Of a stretch of 64,000 nt of DNA, positions 1 to 15,000 are shown piece by piece. A program made the position numbers and the translations under genes. The DNA lies in contig CAJQUW010007461.1 in the NCBI GenBank assembly GCA_907163375.1, forward strand, positions 124,001 through 188,000, written 5' to 3'. How positions within the stretch are numbered: position 1 is the first letter of the stretch; every line of letters begins with the position of its first letter. This stretch comes from Prostheceraeus crozeri. Taxonomy: Eukaryota; Platyhelminthes; Polycladida; Euryleptidae. Under the pieces are notes generated by a model. It searched no databases. It had not been told where the DNA came from and saw only the letters and a list, made by a program, of their open reading frames with translations.

Positions 1-3000
1 CACGTGCATGTGGACAGAGACCGCGGAACCTGCCAGGTCTGCATCATTTGTTCACTCTCCGCACGTGCATGTGGACAGAGACCGCGGAACCTGCCAGGTC
101 TGCATCATTTGTTCACTCTCCGCACGTGCATGTGGACAGAGACCGCGGAACCTGCCAGGTCTGCATCATTTGTTCACTCTCCGCACGTGCATGTGGACAG
201 AGACCGCGGAACCTGCCAGGTCTGCATCATTTGTTCACTCTCCGCACGTGCATGTGGACAGAGACCGCGGAACCTGCCAGGTCTGCATCATTTGTTCACT
301 CTCCGCACGTGCATGTGGACAGAGACCGCGGAACCTGCCAGGTCTGCATCATTTGTTCACTCTCCGCACGTGCATGTGGACAGAGACCGCGGAACCTGCC
401 AGGTCTGCATCATTTGTTCACTCTCCGCACGTGCATGTGGAGAGAGACCGCGGAACCTGCCAGGTCTGCATCATTTGTTCACTCTCCGCACGTGCATGTG
501 GACAGAGACCGCGGAACCTGCCAGGTCTGCATCATTTGTTCACTCTCCGCACGTGCATGTGGACAGAGACCGCGGAACCTGCCAGGTCTGCATCATTTGT
601 TCACTCTCCGCACGTGCATGTGGACAGAGACCGCGGAACCTGCCAGGTCTGCATCATTTGTTCACTCTCCGCACGTGCATGTGGACAGAGACCGCGGAAC
701 CTGCCAGGTCTGCATCATTTGTTCACTCTCCGCACGTGCATGTGGACAGAGACCGCGGAACCTGCCAGGTCTGCATCATTTGTTCACTCTCCGCACGTGC
801 ATGTGGACAGAGACCGCGGAACCTGCCAGGTCTGCATCATTTGTTCACTCTCCGCACGTGCATGTGGACAGAGACCGCGGAACCTGCCAGGTCTGCATCA
901 TTTGTTCACTCTCCGCACGTGCATGTGGACAGAGACCGCGGAACCTGCCAGGTCTGCATCATTTGTTCACTCTCCGCACGTGCATGTGGACAGAGACCGC
1001 GGAACCTGCCAGGTCTGCATCATTTGTTCACTCTCCGCACGTGCATGTGGACAGAGACCGCGGAACCTGCCAGGTCTGCATCATTTGTTCACTCTCCGCA
1101 CGTGCATGTGGACAGAGACCGCGGAACCTGCCAGGTCTGCATCATTTGTTCACTCTCCGCACGTGCATGTGGACAGAGACCGCGGAACCTGCCAGGTCTG
1201 CATCATTTGTTCACTCTCCGCACGTGCATGTGGACAGAGACCGCGGAACCTGCCAGGTCTGCATCATTTGTTCACTCTCCGCACGTGCATGTGGACAGAG
1301 ACCGCGGAACCTGCCAGGTCTGCATCATTTGTTCACTCTCCGCACGTGCATGTGGACAGAGACCGCGGAACCTGCCAGGTCTGCATCATTTGTTCACTCT
1401 CCGCACGTGCATGTGGACAGAGACCGCGGAACCTGCCAGGTCTGCATCATTTGTTCACTCTCCGCACGTGCATGTGGACAGAGACCGCGGAACCTGCCAG
1501 GTCTGCATCATTTGTTCACTCTCCGCACGTGCATGTGGACAGAGACCGCGGAACCTGCCAGGTCTGCATCATTTGTTCACTCTCCGCACGTGCATGTGGA
1601 CAGAGACCGCGGAACCTGCCAGGTCTGCATCATTTGTTCACTCTCCGCACGTGCATGTGGACAGAGACCGCGGAACCTGCCAGGTCTGCATCATTTGTTC
1701 ACTCTCCGCACGTGCATGTGGACAGAGACCGCGGAACCTGCCAGGTCTGCATCATTTGTTCACTCTCCGCACGTGCATGTGGACAGAGACCGCGGAACCT
1801 GCCAGGTCTGCATCATTTGTTCACTCTCCGCACGTGCATGTGGACAGAGACCGCGGAACCTGCCAGGTCTGCATCATTTGTTCACTCTCCGCACGTGCAT
1901 GTGGAGAGAGACCGCGGAACCTGCCAGGTCTGCATCATTTGTTCACTCTCCGCACGTGCATGTGGACAGAGACCGCGGAACCTGCCAGGTCTGCATCATT
2001 TGTTCACTCTCCGCACGTGCATGTGGACAGAGACCGCGGAACGTGCCAGGTCTGAATCATTTGTTCACTCTCCGCACGTGCATGTGGACAGAGACCGCGG
2101 AACCTGCCAGGTCTGCATCATTTGTTCACTCTCGCACGTGCATGTGGACAGAGACCGCGGAACCTGCCATGTCTGCATCATTTGTTCACTCTCCGCACGT
2201 GCATGTGGACAGAGACCGCGGAACCTGCCAGGTCTGCATCATTTGTTCACTCTCCGCACGTGCATGTGGACAGAGACCGCGGAACCTGCCAGGTCTGCAT
2301 CATTTGTTCACTCTCCGCACGTGCATGTGGACAGAGACCGCGGAACCTGCCAGGTCTGCATCATTTGTTCACTCTCCGCACGTGCATGTGGACAGAGACC
2401 GCGGAACCTGCCAGGTCTGCATCATTTGTTCACTCTCCGCACGTGCATGTGGACAGAAAGACGCGGAACCTGCCAGGTCTGCATCATTTGTTCACTCTCC
2501 GCACGTGCATGTGGACAGAGACCGCGGAACCTGCCAGGTCTGCATCATTTGTTCACTCTCCGCACGTGCATGTGGACAGAGACCGCGGAACCTGCCAGGT
2601 CTGCATCATTTGTTCACTCTCCGCACGTGCATGTGGACAGAGACCGCGGAACCTGCCAGGTCTGCATCATTTGTTCACTCTCCGCACGTGCATGTGGACA
2701 GAGACCGCGGAACCTGCCAGGTCTGCATCATTTGTTCACTCTCCGCACGTGCATGTGGACAGAGACCGCGGAACTGCCAGGTCTGCATCATTTGTTCACT
2801 CTCCGCACGTGCATGTGGACAGAGACCGCGGAACCTGCCAGGTCTGCATCATTTGTTCACTCTCCGCACGTGCATGTGGACAGAGACCGCGGAACCTGCC
2901 AGGTCTGCATCATTTGTTCACTCTCCGCACGTGCATGTGGACAGAGACCGCGGAACCTGCCAGGTCTGCATCATTTGTTCACTCTCCGCACGTGCATGTG

Positions 3001-6000
3001 GACAGAGACCGCGGAACCTGCCAGGTCTGCATCATTTGTTCACTCTCCGCACGTGCATGTGGACAGAGACCGCGGAACCTGCCAGGTCTGCATCATTTGT
3101 TCACTCTCCGCACGTGCATGTGGACAGAGACCGCGGAACCTGCCAGGTCTGCATCATTTGTTCACTCTCCGCACGTGCATGTGGACAGAGACCGCGGAAC
3201 CTGCCAGGTCTGCATCATTTGTTCACTCTCCGCACGTGCATGTGGACAGAGACCGCGGAACCTGCCAGGTCTGCATCATTTGTTCACTCTCCGCACGTGC
3301 ATGCGGACAGAGACCGCGGAACCTGCCAGGTCTGCATCATTTGTTCACTCTCCGCACGTGCATGTGGACAGAGACCGCGGAACCTGCCAGGTCTGCATCA
3401 TTTGTTCACTCTCCGCACGTGCATGTGGACAGAGACCGCGGAACCTGCCAGGTCTGCATCATTTGTTCACTCTCCGCACGTGCATGTGGACAGAGACCGC
3501 GGAACCTGCCAGGTCTGCATCATTTGTTCACTCTCCGCACGTGCATGTGGACAGAGACCGCGGAACCTGCCAGGTCTGCATCATTTGTTCACTCTCCGCA
3601 CGTGCATGTGGACAGAGACCGCGGAACCTGCCAGGTCTGCATCATTTGTTCACTCTCCGCACGTGCATGTGGACAGAGACCGCGGAACCTGCCAGGTCTG
3701 CATCATTTGTTCACTCTCCGCACGTGCATGTGGACAGAGACCGCGGAACCTGCCAGGTCTGCATCATTTGTTCACTCTCCGCACGTGCATGTGGAGAGAG
3801 ACCGCGGAACCTGCCAGGTCTGCATCATTTGTTCACTCTCCGCACGTGCATGTGGACAGAGACCGCGGAACCTGCCAGGTCTGCATCATTTGTTCACTCT
3901 CCGCACGTGCATGTGGACAGAGACCGCGGAACCTGCCAGGTCTGCATCATTTGTTCACTCTCCGCACGTGCATGTGGACAGAGACCGCGGAACCTGCCAG
4001 GTCTGCATCATTTGTTCACTCTCCGCACGTGCATGTGGACAGAGACCGCGGAACCTGCCAGGTCTGCATCATTTGTTCACTCTCCGCACGTGCATGTGGA
4101 CAGAGACCGCGGAACCTGCCAGGTCTGCATCATTTGTTCACTCTCCGCACGTGCATGTGGACAGAGACCGCGGAACCTGCCAGGTCTGCATCATTTGTTC
4201 ACTCTCCGCACGTGCATGTGGACAGAGACCGCGGAACCTGCCAGGTCTGCATCATTTGTTCACTCTCCGCACGTGCATGTGGACAGAGACCGCGGAACCT
4301 GCCAGGTCTGCATCATTTGTTCACTCTCCGCACGTGCATGTGGACAGAGACCGCGGAACCTGCCAGGTCTGCATCATTTGTTCACTCTCCGCACGTGCAT
4401 GTGGACAGAGACCGCGGAACCTGCCAGGTCTGCATCATTTGTTCACTCTCCGCACGTGCATGTGGACAGAGACCGCGGAACCTGCCAGGTCTGCATCATT
4501 TGTTCACTCTCCGCACGTGCATGTGGACAGAGACCGCGGAACCTGCCAGGTCTGCATCATTTGTTCACTCTCCGCACGTGCATGTGGACAGAGACCGCGG
4601 AACCTGCCAGGTCTGCATCATTTGTTCACTCTCCGCACGTGCATGTGGACAGAGACCGCGGAACCTGCCAGGTCTGCATCATTTGTTCACTCTCCGCACG
4701 TGCATGTGGACAGAGACCGCGGAACCTGCCAGGTCTGCATCATTTGTTCACTCTCCGCACGTGCATGTGGACAGAGACCGCGGAACCTGCCAGGTCTGCA
4801 TCATTTGTTCACTCTCCGCACGTGCATGTGGACAGAGACCGCGGAACCTGCCAGGTCTGCATCATTTGTTCACTCTCCGCACGTGCATGTGGACAGAGAC
4901 CGCGGAACCTGCCAGGTCTGCATCATTTGTTCACTCTCCGCACGTGCATGTGGACAGAGACCGCGGAACCTGCCAGGTCTGCATCATTTGTTCACTCTCC
5001 GCACGTGCATGTGGACAGAGACCGCGGAACCTGCCAGGTCTGCATCATTTGTTCACTCTCCGCACGTGCATGTGGACAGAGACCGCGGAACCTGCCAGGT
5101 CTGCATCATTTGTTCACTCTCCGCACGTGCATGTGGACAGAGACCGCGGAACCTGCCAGGTCTGCATCATTTGTTCACTCTCCGCACGTGCATGTGGACA
5201 GAGACCGCGGAACCTGCCAGGTCTGCATCATTTGTTCACTCTCCGCACGTGCATGTGGACAGAGACCGCGGAACCTGCCAGGTCTGCATCATTTGTTCAC
5301 TCTCCGCACGTGCATGTGGACAGAGACCGCGGAACCTGCCAGGTCTGCATCATTTGTTCACTCTCCGCACGTGCATGTGGACAGAGACCGCGGAACCTGC
5401 CAGGTCTGCATCATTTGTTCACTCTCCGCACGTGCATGTGGACAGAGACCGCGGAACCTGCCAGGTCTGCATCATTTGTTCACTCTCCGCACGTGCATGT
5501 GGACAGAGACCGCGGAACCTGCCAGGTCTGCATCATTTGTTCACTCTCCGCACGTGCATGTGGACAGAGACCGCGGAACCTGCCAGGTCTGCATCATTTG
5601 TTCACTCTCCGCACGTGCATGTGGACAGAGACCGCGGAACCTGCCAGGTCTGCATCATTTGTTCACTCTCCGCACGTGCATGTGGACAGAGACCGCGGAA
5701 CCTGCCAGGTCTGCATCATTTGTTCACTCTCCGCACGTGCATGTGGACAGAGACCGCGGAACCTGCCAGGTCTGCATCATTTGTTCACTCTCCGCACGTG
5801 CATGTGGACAGAGACCGCGGAACCTGCCAGGTCTGCATCATTTGTTCACTCTCCGCACGTGCATGTGGACAGAGACCGCGGAACCTGCCAGGTCTGCATC
5901 ATTTGTTCACTCTCCGCACGTGCATGTGGACAGAGACCGCGGAACCTGCCAGGTCTGCATCATTTGTTCACTCTCCGCACGTGCATGTGGACAGAGACCG

Positions 6001-6959
6001 CGGAACCTGCCAGGTCTGCATCATTTGTTCACTCTCCGCACGTGCATGTGGACAGAGACCGCGGAACCTGCCAGGTCTGCATCATTTGTTCACTCTCCGC
6101 ACGTGCATGTGGACAGAGACCGCGGAACCTGCCAGGTCTGCATCATTTGTTCACTCTCCGCACGTGCATGTGGACAGAGACCGCGGAACCTGCCAGGTCT
6201 GCATCATTTGTTCACTCTCCGCACGTGCATGTGGACAGAGACCGCGGAACCTGCCAGGTCTGCATCATTTGTTCACTCTCCGCACGTGCATGTGGACAGA
6301 GACCGCGGAACCTGCCAGGTCTGCATCATTTGTTCACTCTCCGCACGTGCATGTGGACAGAGACGGCGGAACCTGCCAGGTCTGCATCATTTGTTCACTC
6401 TCCGCACGTGCATGTGGACAGAGACCGCGGAACCTGCCAGGTCTGCATCATTTGTTCACTCTCCGCACGTGCATGTGGACAGAGACCGCGGAACCTGCCA
6501 GGTCTGCATCATTTGTTCACTCTCCGCACGTGCATGTGGACAGAGACCGCGGAACCTGCCAGGTCTGCATCATTTGTTCACTCTCCGCACGTGCATGTGG
6601 ACAGAGACCGCGGAACCTGCCAGGTCTGCATCATTTGTTCACTCTCCGCACGTGCATGTGGACAGAGACCGCGGAACCTGCCAGGTCTGCATCATTTGTT
6701 CACTCTCCGCACGTGCATGTGGACAGAGACCGCGGAACCTGCCAGGTCTGCATCATTTGTTCACTCTCCGCACGTGCATGTGGACAGAGACCGCGGAACC
6801 TGCCAGGTCTGCATCATTTGTTCACTCTCCGCACGTGCATGTGGACAGAGACCGCGGAACCTGCCAGGTCTGCATCATTTGTTCACTCTCCGCACGTGCA
6901 TGTGGACAGAGACCGCGGAACCTGCCAGGTCTGCATCATTTGTTCACTCTCCGCACGTG

Positions 6960-7400
6960 CATGTGGACAGAGATCGCGAACCTGCCAGGTCTGCATCATT
7001 TGTTCACTCTCCGCACGTGCATGTGGCGAACCTGCCAGGTCTGCATCATTTGTTCACTCTCCGCACGTGCATGTGGACAGAGACCGCGGAACCTGCCAGG
7101 TCTGCATCATTTGTTCACTCTCCGCACGTGCATGTGGACAGAGACCGCGGAACCTGCCAGGTCTGCATCATTTGTTCACTCTCCGCACGTGCATGTGGAC
7201 AGAGACCGCGGAACCTGCCAGGTCTGCATCATTTGTTCACTCTCCGCACGTGCATGTGGACAGAGACCGCGGAACCTGCCAGGTCTGCATCATTTGTTCA
7301 CTCTCCGCACGTGCATGTGGAGAGAGACCGCGGAAACCTGCCAGGTCTGCATCATTTGTTCACTCTCGCCGCACGTGCATGTGGACAGTGACCGCGGAAC
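6960..7400. repeat. Cluster of irregular satellite units inside the array
   Basis: Within the otherwise uniform array, several neighbouring units here carry length changes. One unit near 6973 is two bases short, one near 7026 lacks about a dozen bases after GTGG, and units near 7333 and 7369 each have an extra base. A base change near 7389 follows. This is the largest internal patch of disorder in the first 27 kb and may mark an old exchange junction or an assembly seam. Confidence 0.7.
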
Positions 7401-8649
7401 CTGCCAGGTCTGCATCATTTGTTCACTCTCCGCACGTGCATGTGGACAGAGACCGCGGAACCTGCCAGGTCTGCATCATTTGTTCACTCTCCGCACGTGC
7501 ATGTGGACAGAGACCGCGGAACCTGCCAGGTCTGCATCATTTGTTCACTCTCCGCACGTGCATGTGGACAGAGACCGCGGAACCTGCCAGGTCTGCATCA
7601 TTTGTTCACTCTCCGCACGTGCATGTGGACAGAGACCGCGGAACCTGCCAGGTCTGCATCATTTGTTCACTCTCCGCACGTGCATGTGGACAGAGACCGC
7701 GGAACCTGCCAGGTCTGCATCATTTGTTCACTCTCCGCACGTGCATGTGGACAGAGACCGCGGAACCTGCCAGGTCTGCATCATTTGTTCACTCTCCGCA
7801 CGTGCATGTGGACAGAGACCGCGGAACCTGCCAGGTCTGCATCATTTGTTCACTCTCCGCACGTGCATGTGGACAGAGACCGCGGAACCTGCCAGGTCTG
7901 CATCATTTGTTCACTCTCCGCACGTGCATGTGGACAGAGACTGTGGAACCTGCCAGGTCTGCATCATTTGTTCACTCTCCGCACGTGCATGTGGACAGAG
8001 ACCGCGGAACCTGCCAGGTCTGCATCATTTGTTCACTCTCCGCACGTGCATGTGGACAGAGACCGCGGAACCTGCCAGGTCTGCATCATTTGTTCACTCT
8101 CCGCACGTGCATGTGGACAGAGACCGCGGAACCTGCCAGGTCTGCATCATTTGTTCACTCTCCGCACGTGCATGTGGACAGAGACCGCGGAACCTGCCAG
8201 GTCTGCATCATTTGTTCACTCTCCGCACGTGCATGTGGACAGAGACCGCGGAACCTGCCAGGTCTGCATCATTTGTTCACTCTCCGCACGTGCATGTGGA
8301 CAGAGACCGCGGAACCTGCCAGGTCTGCATCATTTGTTCACTCTCCGCACGTGCATGTGGACAGAGACCGCGGAACCTGCCAGGTCTGCATCATTTGTTC
8401 ACTCTCCGCACGTGCATGTGGACAGAGACCGCGGAACCTGCCAGGTCTGCATCATTTGTTCACTCTCCGCACGTGCATGTGGACAGAGACCGCGGAACCT
8501 GCCAGGTCTGCATCATTTGTTCACTCTCCGCACGTGCATGTGGACAGAGACCGCGGAACCTGCCAGGTCTGCATCATTTGTTCACTCTCCGCACGTGCAT
8601 GTGGACAGAGACCGCGGAACCTGCCAGGTCTGCATCATTTGTTCACTCT

Positions 8650-9050
8650 CCGCACGTGCATGTGGAGAGAGACCGCGGAACCTGCCAGGTCTGCATCATT
8701 TGTTCACTCTCCGCACGTGCATGTGGACAGAGACCGCGGAACCTGCCAGGTCTGCATCATTTGTTCACTCTCCGCACGTGCATGTGGACAGAGACCGCGG
8801 AACCTGCCAGGTCTGCATCATTTGTTCACTCTCCGCACGTGCATGTGGAGAGAGACCGCGGAACCTGCCAGGTCTGCATCATTTGTTCACTCTCCGCACG
8901 TGCATGTGGACAGAGACCGCGGAACCTGCCAGGTCTGCATCATTTGTTCACTCTCCGCACGTGCATGTGGACAGAGACCGCGGAACCTGCCAGGTCTGCA
9001 TCATTTGTTCACTCTCCGCACGTGCATGTGGAGAGAGACCGCGGAACCTG
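8650..9050. repeat. Three-unit (183-bp) higher-order pattern in the satellite
   Basis: The position-15 G variant occurs at 8667, 8850 and 9033, exactly 183 bases (three units) apart, with two normal units between each pair. A regular spacing of a marked unit indicates local amplification of a trimer. Confidence 0.6.
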
Positions 9051-12000
9051 CCAGGTCTGCATCATTTGTTCACTCTCCGCACGTGCATGTGGACAGAGAC
9101 CGCGGAACCTGCCAGGTCTGCATCATTTGTTCACTCTCCGCACGTGCATGTGGACAGAGACCGCGGAACCTGCCAGGTCTGCATCATTTGTTCACTCTCC
9201 GCACGTGCATGTGGACAGAGACCGCGGAACCTGCCAGGTCTGCATCATTTGTTCACTCTCCGCACGTGCATGTGGACAGAGACCGCGGAACCTGCCAGGT
9301 CTGCATCATTTGTTCACTCTCCGCACGTGCATGTGGACAGAGACCGCGGAACCTGCCAGGTCTGCATCATTTGTTCACTCTCCGCACGTGCATGTGGACA
9401 GAGACTGCGGAACCTGCCAGGTCTGCATCATTTGTTCACTCTCCGCACGTGCATGTGGACAGAGACCGCGGAACCTGCCAGGTCTGCATCATTTGTTTCA
9501 CTCTCCGCACGTGCATGTGGACAGAGACCGCGGAACCTGCCAGGTCTGCATCATTTGTTCACTCTCCGCACGTGCATGTGGACAGAGACCGCGGAACCTG
9601 CCAGGTCTGCATCATTTGTTCACTCTCCGCACGTGCATGTGGACAGAGACCGCGGAACCTGCCAGGTCTGCATCATTTGTTCACTCTCCGCACGTGCATG
9701 TGGACAGAGACCGCGGAACCTGCCAGGTCTGCATCATTTGTTCACTCTCCGCACGTGCATGTGGACAGAGACCGCGGAACCTGCCAGGTCTGCATCATTT
9801 GTTCACTCTCCGCACGTGCATGTGGACAGAGACCGCGGAACCTGCCAGGTCTGCATCATTTGTTCACTCTCCGCACGTGCATGTGGACAGAGACCGCGGA
9901 ACCTGCCAGGTCTGCATCATTTGTTCACTCTCCGCACGTGCATGTGGAGAGAGACCGCGGAACCTGCCAGGTCTGCATCATTTGTTCACTCTCCGCACGT
10001 GCATGTGGACAGAGACCGCGGAACCTGCCAGGTCTGCATCATTTGTTCACTCTCCGCACGTGCATGTGGACAGAGACCGCGGAACCTGCCAGGTCTGCAT
10101 CATTTGTTCACTCTCCGCACGTGCATGTGGACAGAGACCGCGGAACCTGCCAGGTCTGCATCATTTGTTCACTCTCCGCACGTGCATGTGGACAGAGACC
10201 GCGGAACCTGCCAGGTCTGCATCATTTGTTCACTCTCCGCACGTGCATGTGGACAGAGACCGCGGAACCTGCCAGGTCTGCATCATTTGTTCACTCTCCG
10301 CACGTGCATGTGGACAGAGACCGCGGAACCTGCCAGGTCTGCATCATTTGTTCACTCTCCGCACGTGCATGTGGACAGAGACCGCGGAACCTGCCAGGTC
10401 TGCATCATTTGTTCACTCTCCGCACGTGCATGTGGACAGAGACCGCGGAACCTGCCAGGTCTGCATCATTTGTTCACTCTCCGCACGTGCATGTGGAGAG
10501 AGACCGCGGAACCTGCCAGGTCTGCATCATTTGTTCACTCTCCGCACGTGCATGTGGACAGAGACCGCGGAACCTGCCAGGTCTGCATCATTTGTTCACT
10601 CTCCGCACGTGCATGTGGACAGAGACCGCGGAACCTGCCAGGTCTGCATCATTTGTTCACTCTCCGCACGTGCATGTGGACAGAGACCGCGGAACCTGCC
10701 AGGTCTGCATCATTTGTTCACTCTCCGCACGTGCATGTGGACAGAGACCGCGGAACCTGCCAGGTCTGCATCATTTGTTCACTCTCCGCACGTGCATGTG
10801 GACAGAGACCGCGGAACCTGCCAGGTCTGCATCATTTGTTCACTCTCCGCACGTGCATGTGGACAGAGACCGCGGAACCTGCCAGGTCTGCATCATTTGT
10901 TCACTCTCCGCACGTGCATGTGGACAGAGACCGCGGAACCTGCCAGGTCTGCATCATTTGTTCACTCTCCGCACGTGCATGTGGACAGAGACCGCGGAAC
11001 CTGCCAGGTCTGCATCATTTGTTCACTCTCCGCACGTGCATGTGGACAGAGACCGCGGAACCTGCCAGGTCTGCATCATTTGTTCACTCTCCGCACGTGC
11101 ATGTGGACAGAGACCGCGGAACCTGCCAGGTCTGCATCATTTGTTCACTCTCCGCACGTGCATGTGGACAGAGACCGCGGAACCTGCCAGGTCTGCATCA
11201 TTTGTTCACTCTCCGCACGTGCATGTGGACAGAGACCGCGGAACCTGCCAGGTCTGCATCATTTGTTCACTCTCCGCACGTGCATGTGGAGAGAGACCGC
11301 GGAACCTGCCAGGTCTGCATCATTTGTTCACTCTCCGCACGTGCATGTGGAGAGAGACCGCGGAACCTGCCAGGTCTGCATCATTTGTTCACTCTCCGCA
11401 CGTGCATGTGGACAGAGACCGCGGAACCTGCCAGGTCTGCATCATTTGTTCACTCTCCGCACGTGCATGTGGACAGAGACCGCGGAACCTGCCAGGTCTG
11501 CATCATTTGTTCACTCTCCGCACGTGCATGTGGACAGAGACCGCGGAACCTGCCAGGTCTGCATCATTTGTTCACTCTCCGCACGTGCATGTGGACAGAG
11601 ACCGCGGAACCTGCCAGGTCTGCATCATTTGTTCACTCTCCGCACGTGCATGTGGACAGAGACCGCGGAACCTGCCAGGTCTGCATCATTTGTTCACTCT
11701 CCGCACGTGCATGTGGACAGAGACCGCGGAACCTGCCAGGTCTGCATCATTTGTTCACTCTCCGCACGTGCATGTGGACAGAGACCGCGGAACCTGCCAG
11801 GTCTGCATCATTTGTTCACTCTCCGCACGTGCATGTGGACAGAGACCGCGGAACCTGCCAGGTCTGCATCATTTGTTCACTCTCCGCACGTGCATGTGGA
11901 CAGAGACCGCGGAACCTGCCAGGTCTGCATCATTTGTTCACTCTCCGCACGTGCATGTGGACAGAGACCGCGGAACCTGCCAGGTCTGCATCATTTGTTT

Positions 12001-15000
12001 CACTCTCCGCACGTGCATGTGGACAGAGACCGCGGAACCTGCCAGGTCTGCATCATTTGTTCACTCTCCGCACGTGCATGTGGACAGAGACCGCGGAACC
12101 TGCCAGGTCTGCATCATTTGTTCACTCTCCGCACGTGCATGTGGACAGAGACCGCGGAACCTGCCAGGTCTGCATCATTTGTTCACTCTCCGCACGTGCA
12201 TGTGGACAGAGACCGCGGAACCTGCCAGGTCTGCATCATTTGTTCACTCTCCGCACGTGCATGTGTGGACAGAGACCGCGGAACCTGCCAGGTCTGCATC
12301 ATTTGTTCACTCTCCGCACGTGCATGTGGACAGAGACCGCGGAACCTGCCAGGTCTGCATCATTTGTTCACTCTCCGCACGTGCATGTGGACAGAGACCG
12401 CGGAACCTGCCAGGTCTGCATCATTTGTTCACTCTCCGCACGTGCAAGTGGACAGAGACCGCGGAACCTGCCAGGTCTGCATCATTTGTTCACTCTCCGC
12501 ACGTGCATGTGGACAGAGACCGCGGAACCTGCCAGGTCTGCATCATTTGTTCACTCTCCGCACGTGCATGTGGACAGAGACCGCGGAACCTGCCAGGTCT
12601 GCATCATTTGTTCACTCTCCGCACGTGCATGTGGACAGAGACCGCGGAACCTGCCAGGTCTGCATCATTTGTTCACTCTCCGCACGTGCATGTGGACAGA
12701 GACCGCGGAACCTGCCAGGTCTGCATCATTTGTTCACTCTCCGCACGTGCATGTGGACAGAGACCGCGGAACCTGCCAGGTCTGCATCATTTGTTCACTC
12801 TCCGCACGTGCATGTGGACAGAGACCGCGAACTTGCCAGCTCTGCATCATTTGTTCACTCTCCGCACGTGCATGTGGACAGAGACCGCGGAACCTGCCAG
12901 GTCTGCATCATTTGTTCACTCTCCGCACGTGCATGTGGACAGAGACCGCGGAACCTGCCAGGTCTGCATCATTTGTTCACTCTCCGCACGTGCATGTGGA
13001 CAGAGACCGCGGAACCTGCCAGGTCTGCATCATTTGTTCACTCTCCGCACGTGCATGTGGACAGAGACCGCGGAACCTGCCAGGTCTGCATCATTTGTTC
13101 ACTCTCCGCACGTGCATGTGGACAGAGACCGCGGAACCTGCCAGGTCTGCATCATTTGTTCACTCTCCGCACGTGCATGTGGACAGAGACCGCGGAACCT
13201 GCCAGGTCTGCATCATTTGTTCACTCTCCGCACGTGCATGTGGACAGAGACCGCGGAACCTGCCAGGTCTGCATCATTTGTTCACTCTCCGCACGTGCAT
13301 GTGGACAGAGACCGCGGAACCTGCCAGGTCTGCATCATTTGTTCACTCTCCGCACGTGCATGTGGACAGAGACCGCGGAACCTGCCAGGTCTGCATCATT
13401 TGTTCACTCTCCGCACGTGCATGTGGACAGAGACCGCGGAACCTGCCAGGTCTGCATCATTTGTTCACTCTCCGCACGTGCATGTGGACAGAGACCGCGG
13501 AACCTGCCAGGTCTGCATCATTTGTTCACTCTCCGCACGTGCATGTGGACAGAGACCGCGGAACCTGCCAGGTCTGCATCATTTGTTCACTCTCCGCACG
13601 TGCATGTGGACAGAGACCGCGGAACCTGCCAGGTCTGCATCTTTTGTTCACTCTCCGCACGTGCATGTGGACAGAGACCGCGGAACCTGCCAGGTCTGCA
13701 TCATTTGTTCACTCTCCGCACGTGCATGTGGAGAGAGACCGCGGAACCTGCCAGGTCTGCATCATTTGTTCACTCTCCGCACGTGCATGTGGACAGAGAC
13801 CGCGGAACCTGCCAGGTCTGCATCATTTGTTCACTCTCCGCACGTGCATGTGGACAGAGACCGCGGAACCTGCCAGGTCTGCATCATTTGTTCACTCTCC
13901 GCACGTGCATGTGGACAGAGACCGGGGAACCTGCCAGGTCTGCATCATTTGTTCACTCTCCGCACGTGCATGTGGACAGAGACCGCGGAACCTGCCAGGT
14001 CTGCATCATTTGTTCACTCTCCGCACGTGCATGTGGACAGAGACCGCGGAACCTGCCAGGTCTGCATCATTTGTTCACTCTCCGCACGTGCATGTGGACA
14101 GAGACCGCGGAACCTGCCAGGTCTGCATCATTTGTTCACTCTCCGCACGTGCATGTGGACAGAGACCGCGGAACCTGCCAGGTCTGCATCATTTGTTCAC
14201 TCTCCGCACGTGCATGTGGACAGAGACCGCGGAACCTGCCAGGTCTGCATCATTTGTTCACTCTCCGCACGTGCATGTGGACAGAGACCGCGGAACCTGC
14301 CAGGTCTGCATCATTTGTTCACTCTCCGCACGTGCATGTGGACAGAGACCGCGGAACCTGCCAGGTCTGCATCATTTGTTCACTCTCCGCACGTGCATGT
14401 GGACAGAGACCGCGGAACCTGCCAGGTCTGCATCATTTGTTCACTCTCCGCACGTGCATGTGGACAGAGACCGCGGAACCTGCCAGGTCTGCATCATTTG
14501 TTCACTCTCCGCACGTGCATGTGGACAGAGACCGCGGAACCTGCCAGGTCTGCATCATTTGTTCACTCTCCGCACGTGCATGTGGACAGAGACCGCGGAA
14601 CCTGCCAGGTCTGCATCATTTGTTCACTCTCCGCACGTGCATGTGGACAGAGACCGCGGAACCTGCCAGGTCTGCATCATTTGTTCACTCTCCGCACGTG
14701 CATGTGGACAGAGACCGCGGAACCTGCCAGGTCTGCATCATTTGTTCACTCTCCGCACGTGCATGTGGACAGAGACCGCGGAACCTGCCAGGTCTGCATC
14801 ATTTGTTCACTCTCCGCACGTGCATGTGGACAGAGACCGCGGAACCTGCCAGGTCTGCATCATTTGTTCACTCTCCGCACGTGCATGTGGACAGAGACCG
14901 CGGAACCTGCCAGGTCTGCATCATTTGTTCACTCTCCGCACGTGCATGTGGACAGAGACCGCGGAACCTGCCAGGTCTGCATCATTTGTTCACTCTCCGC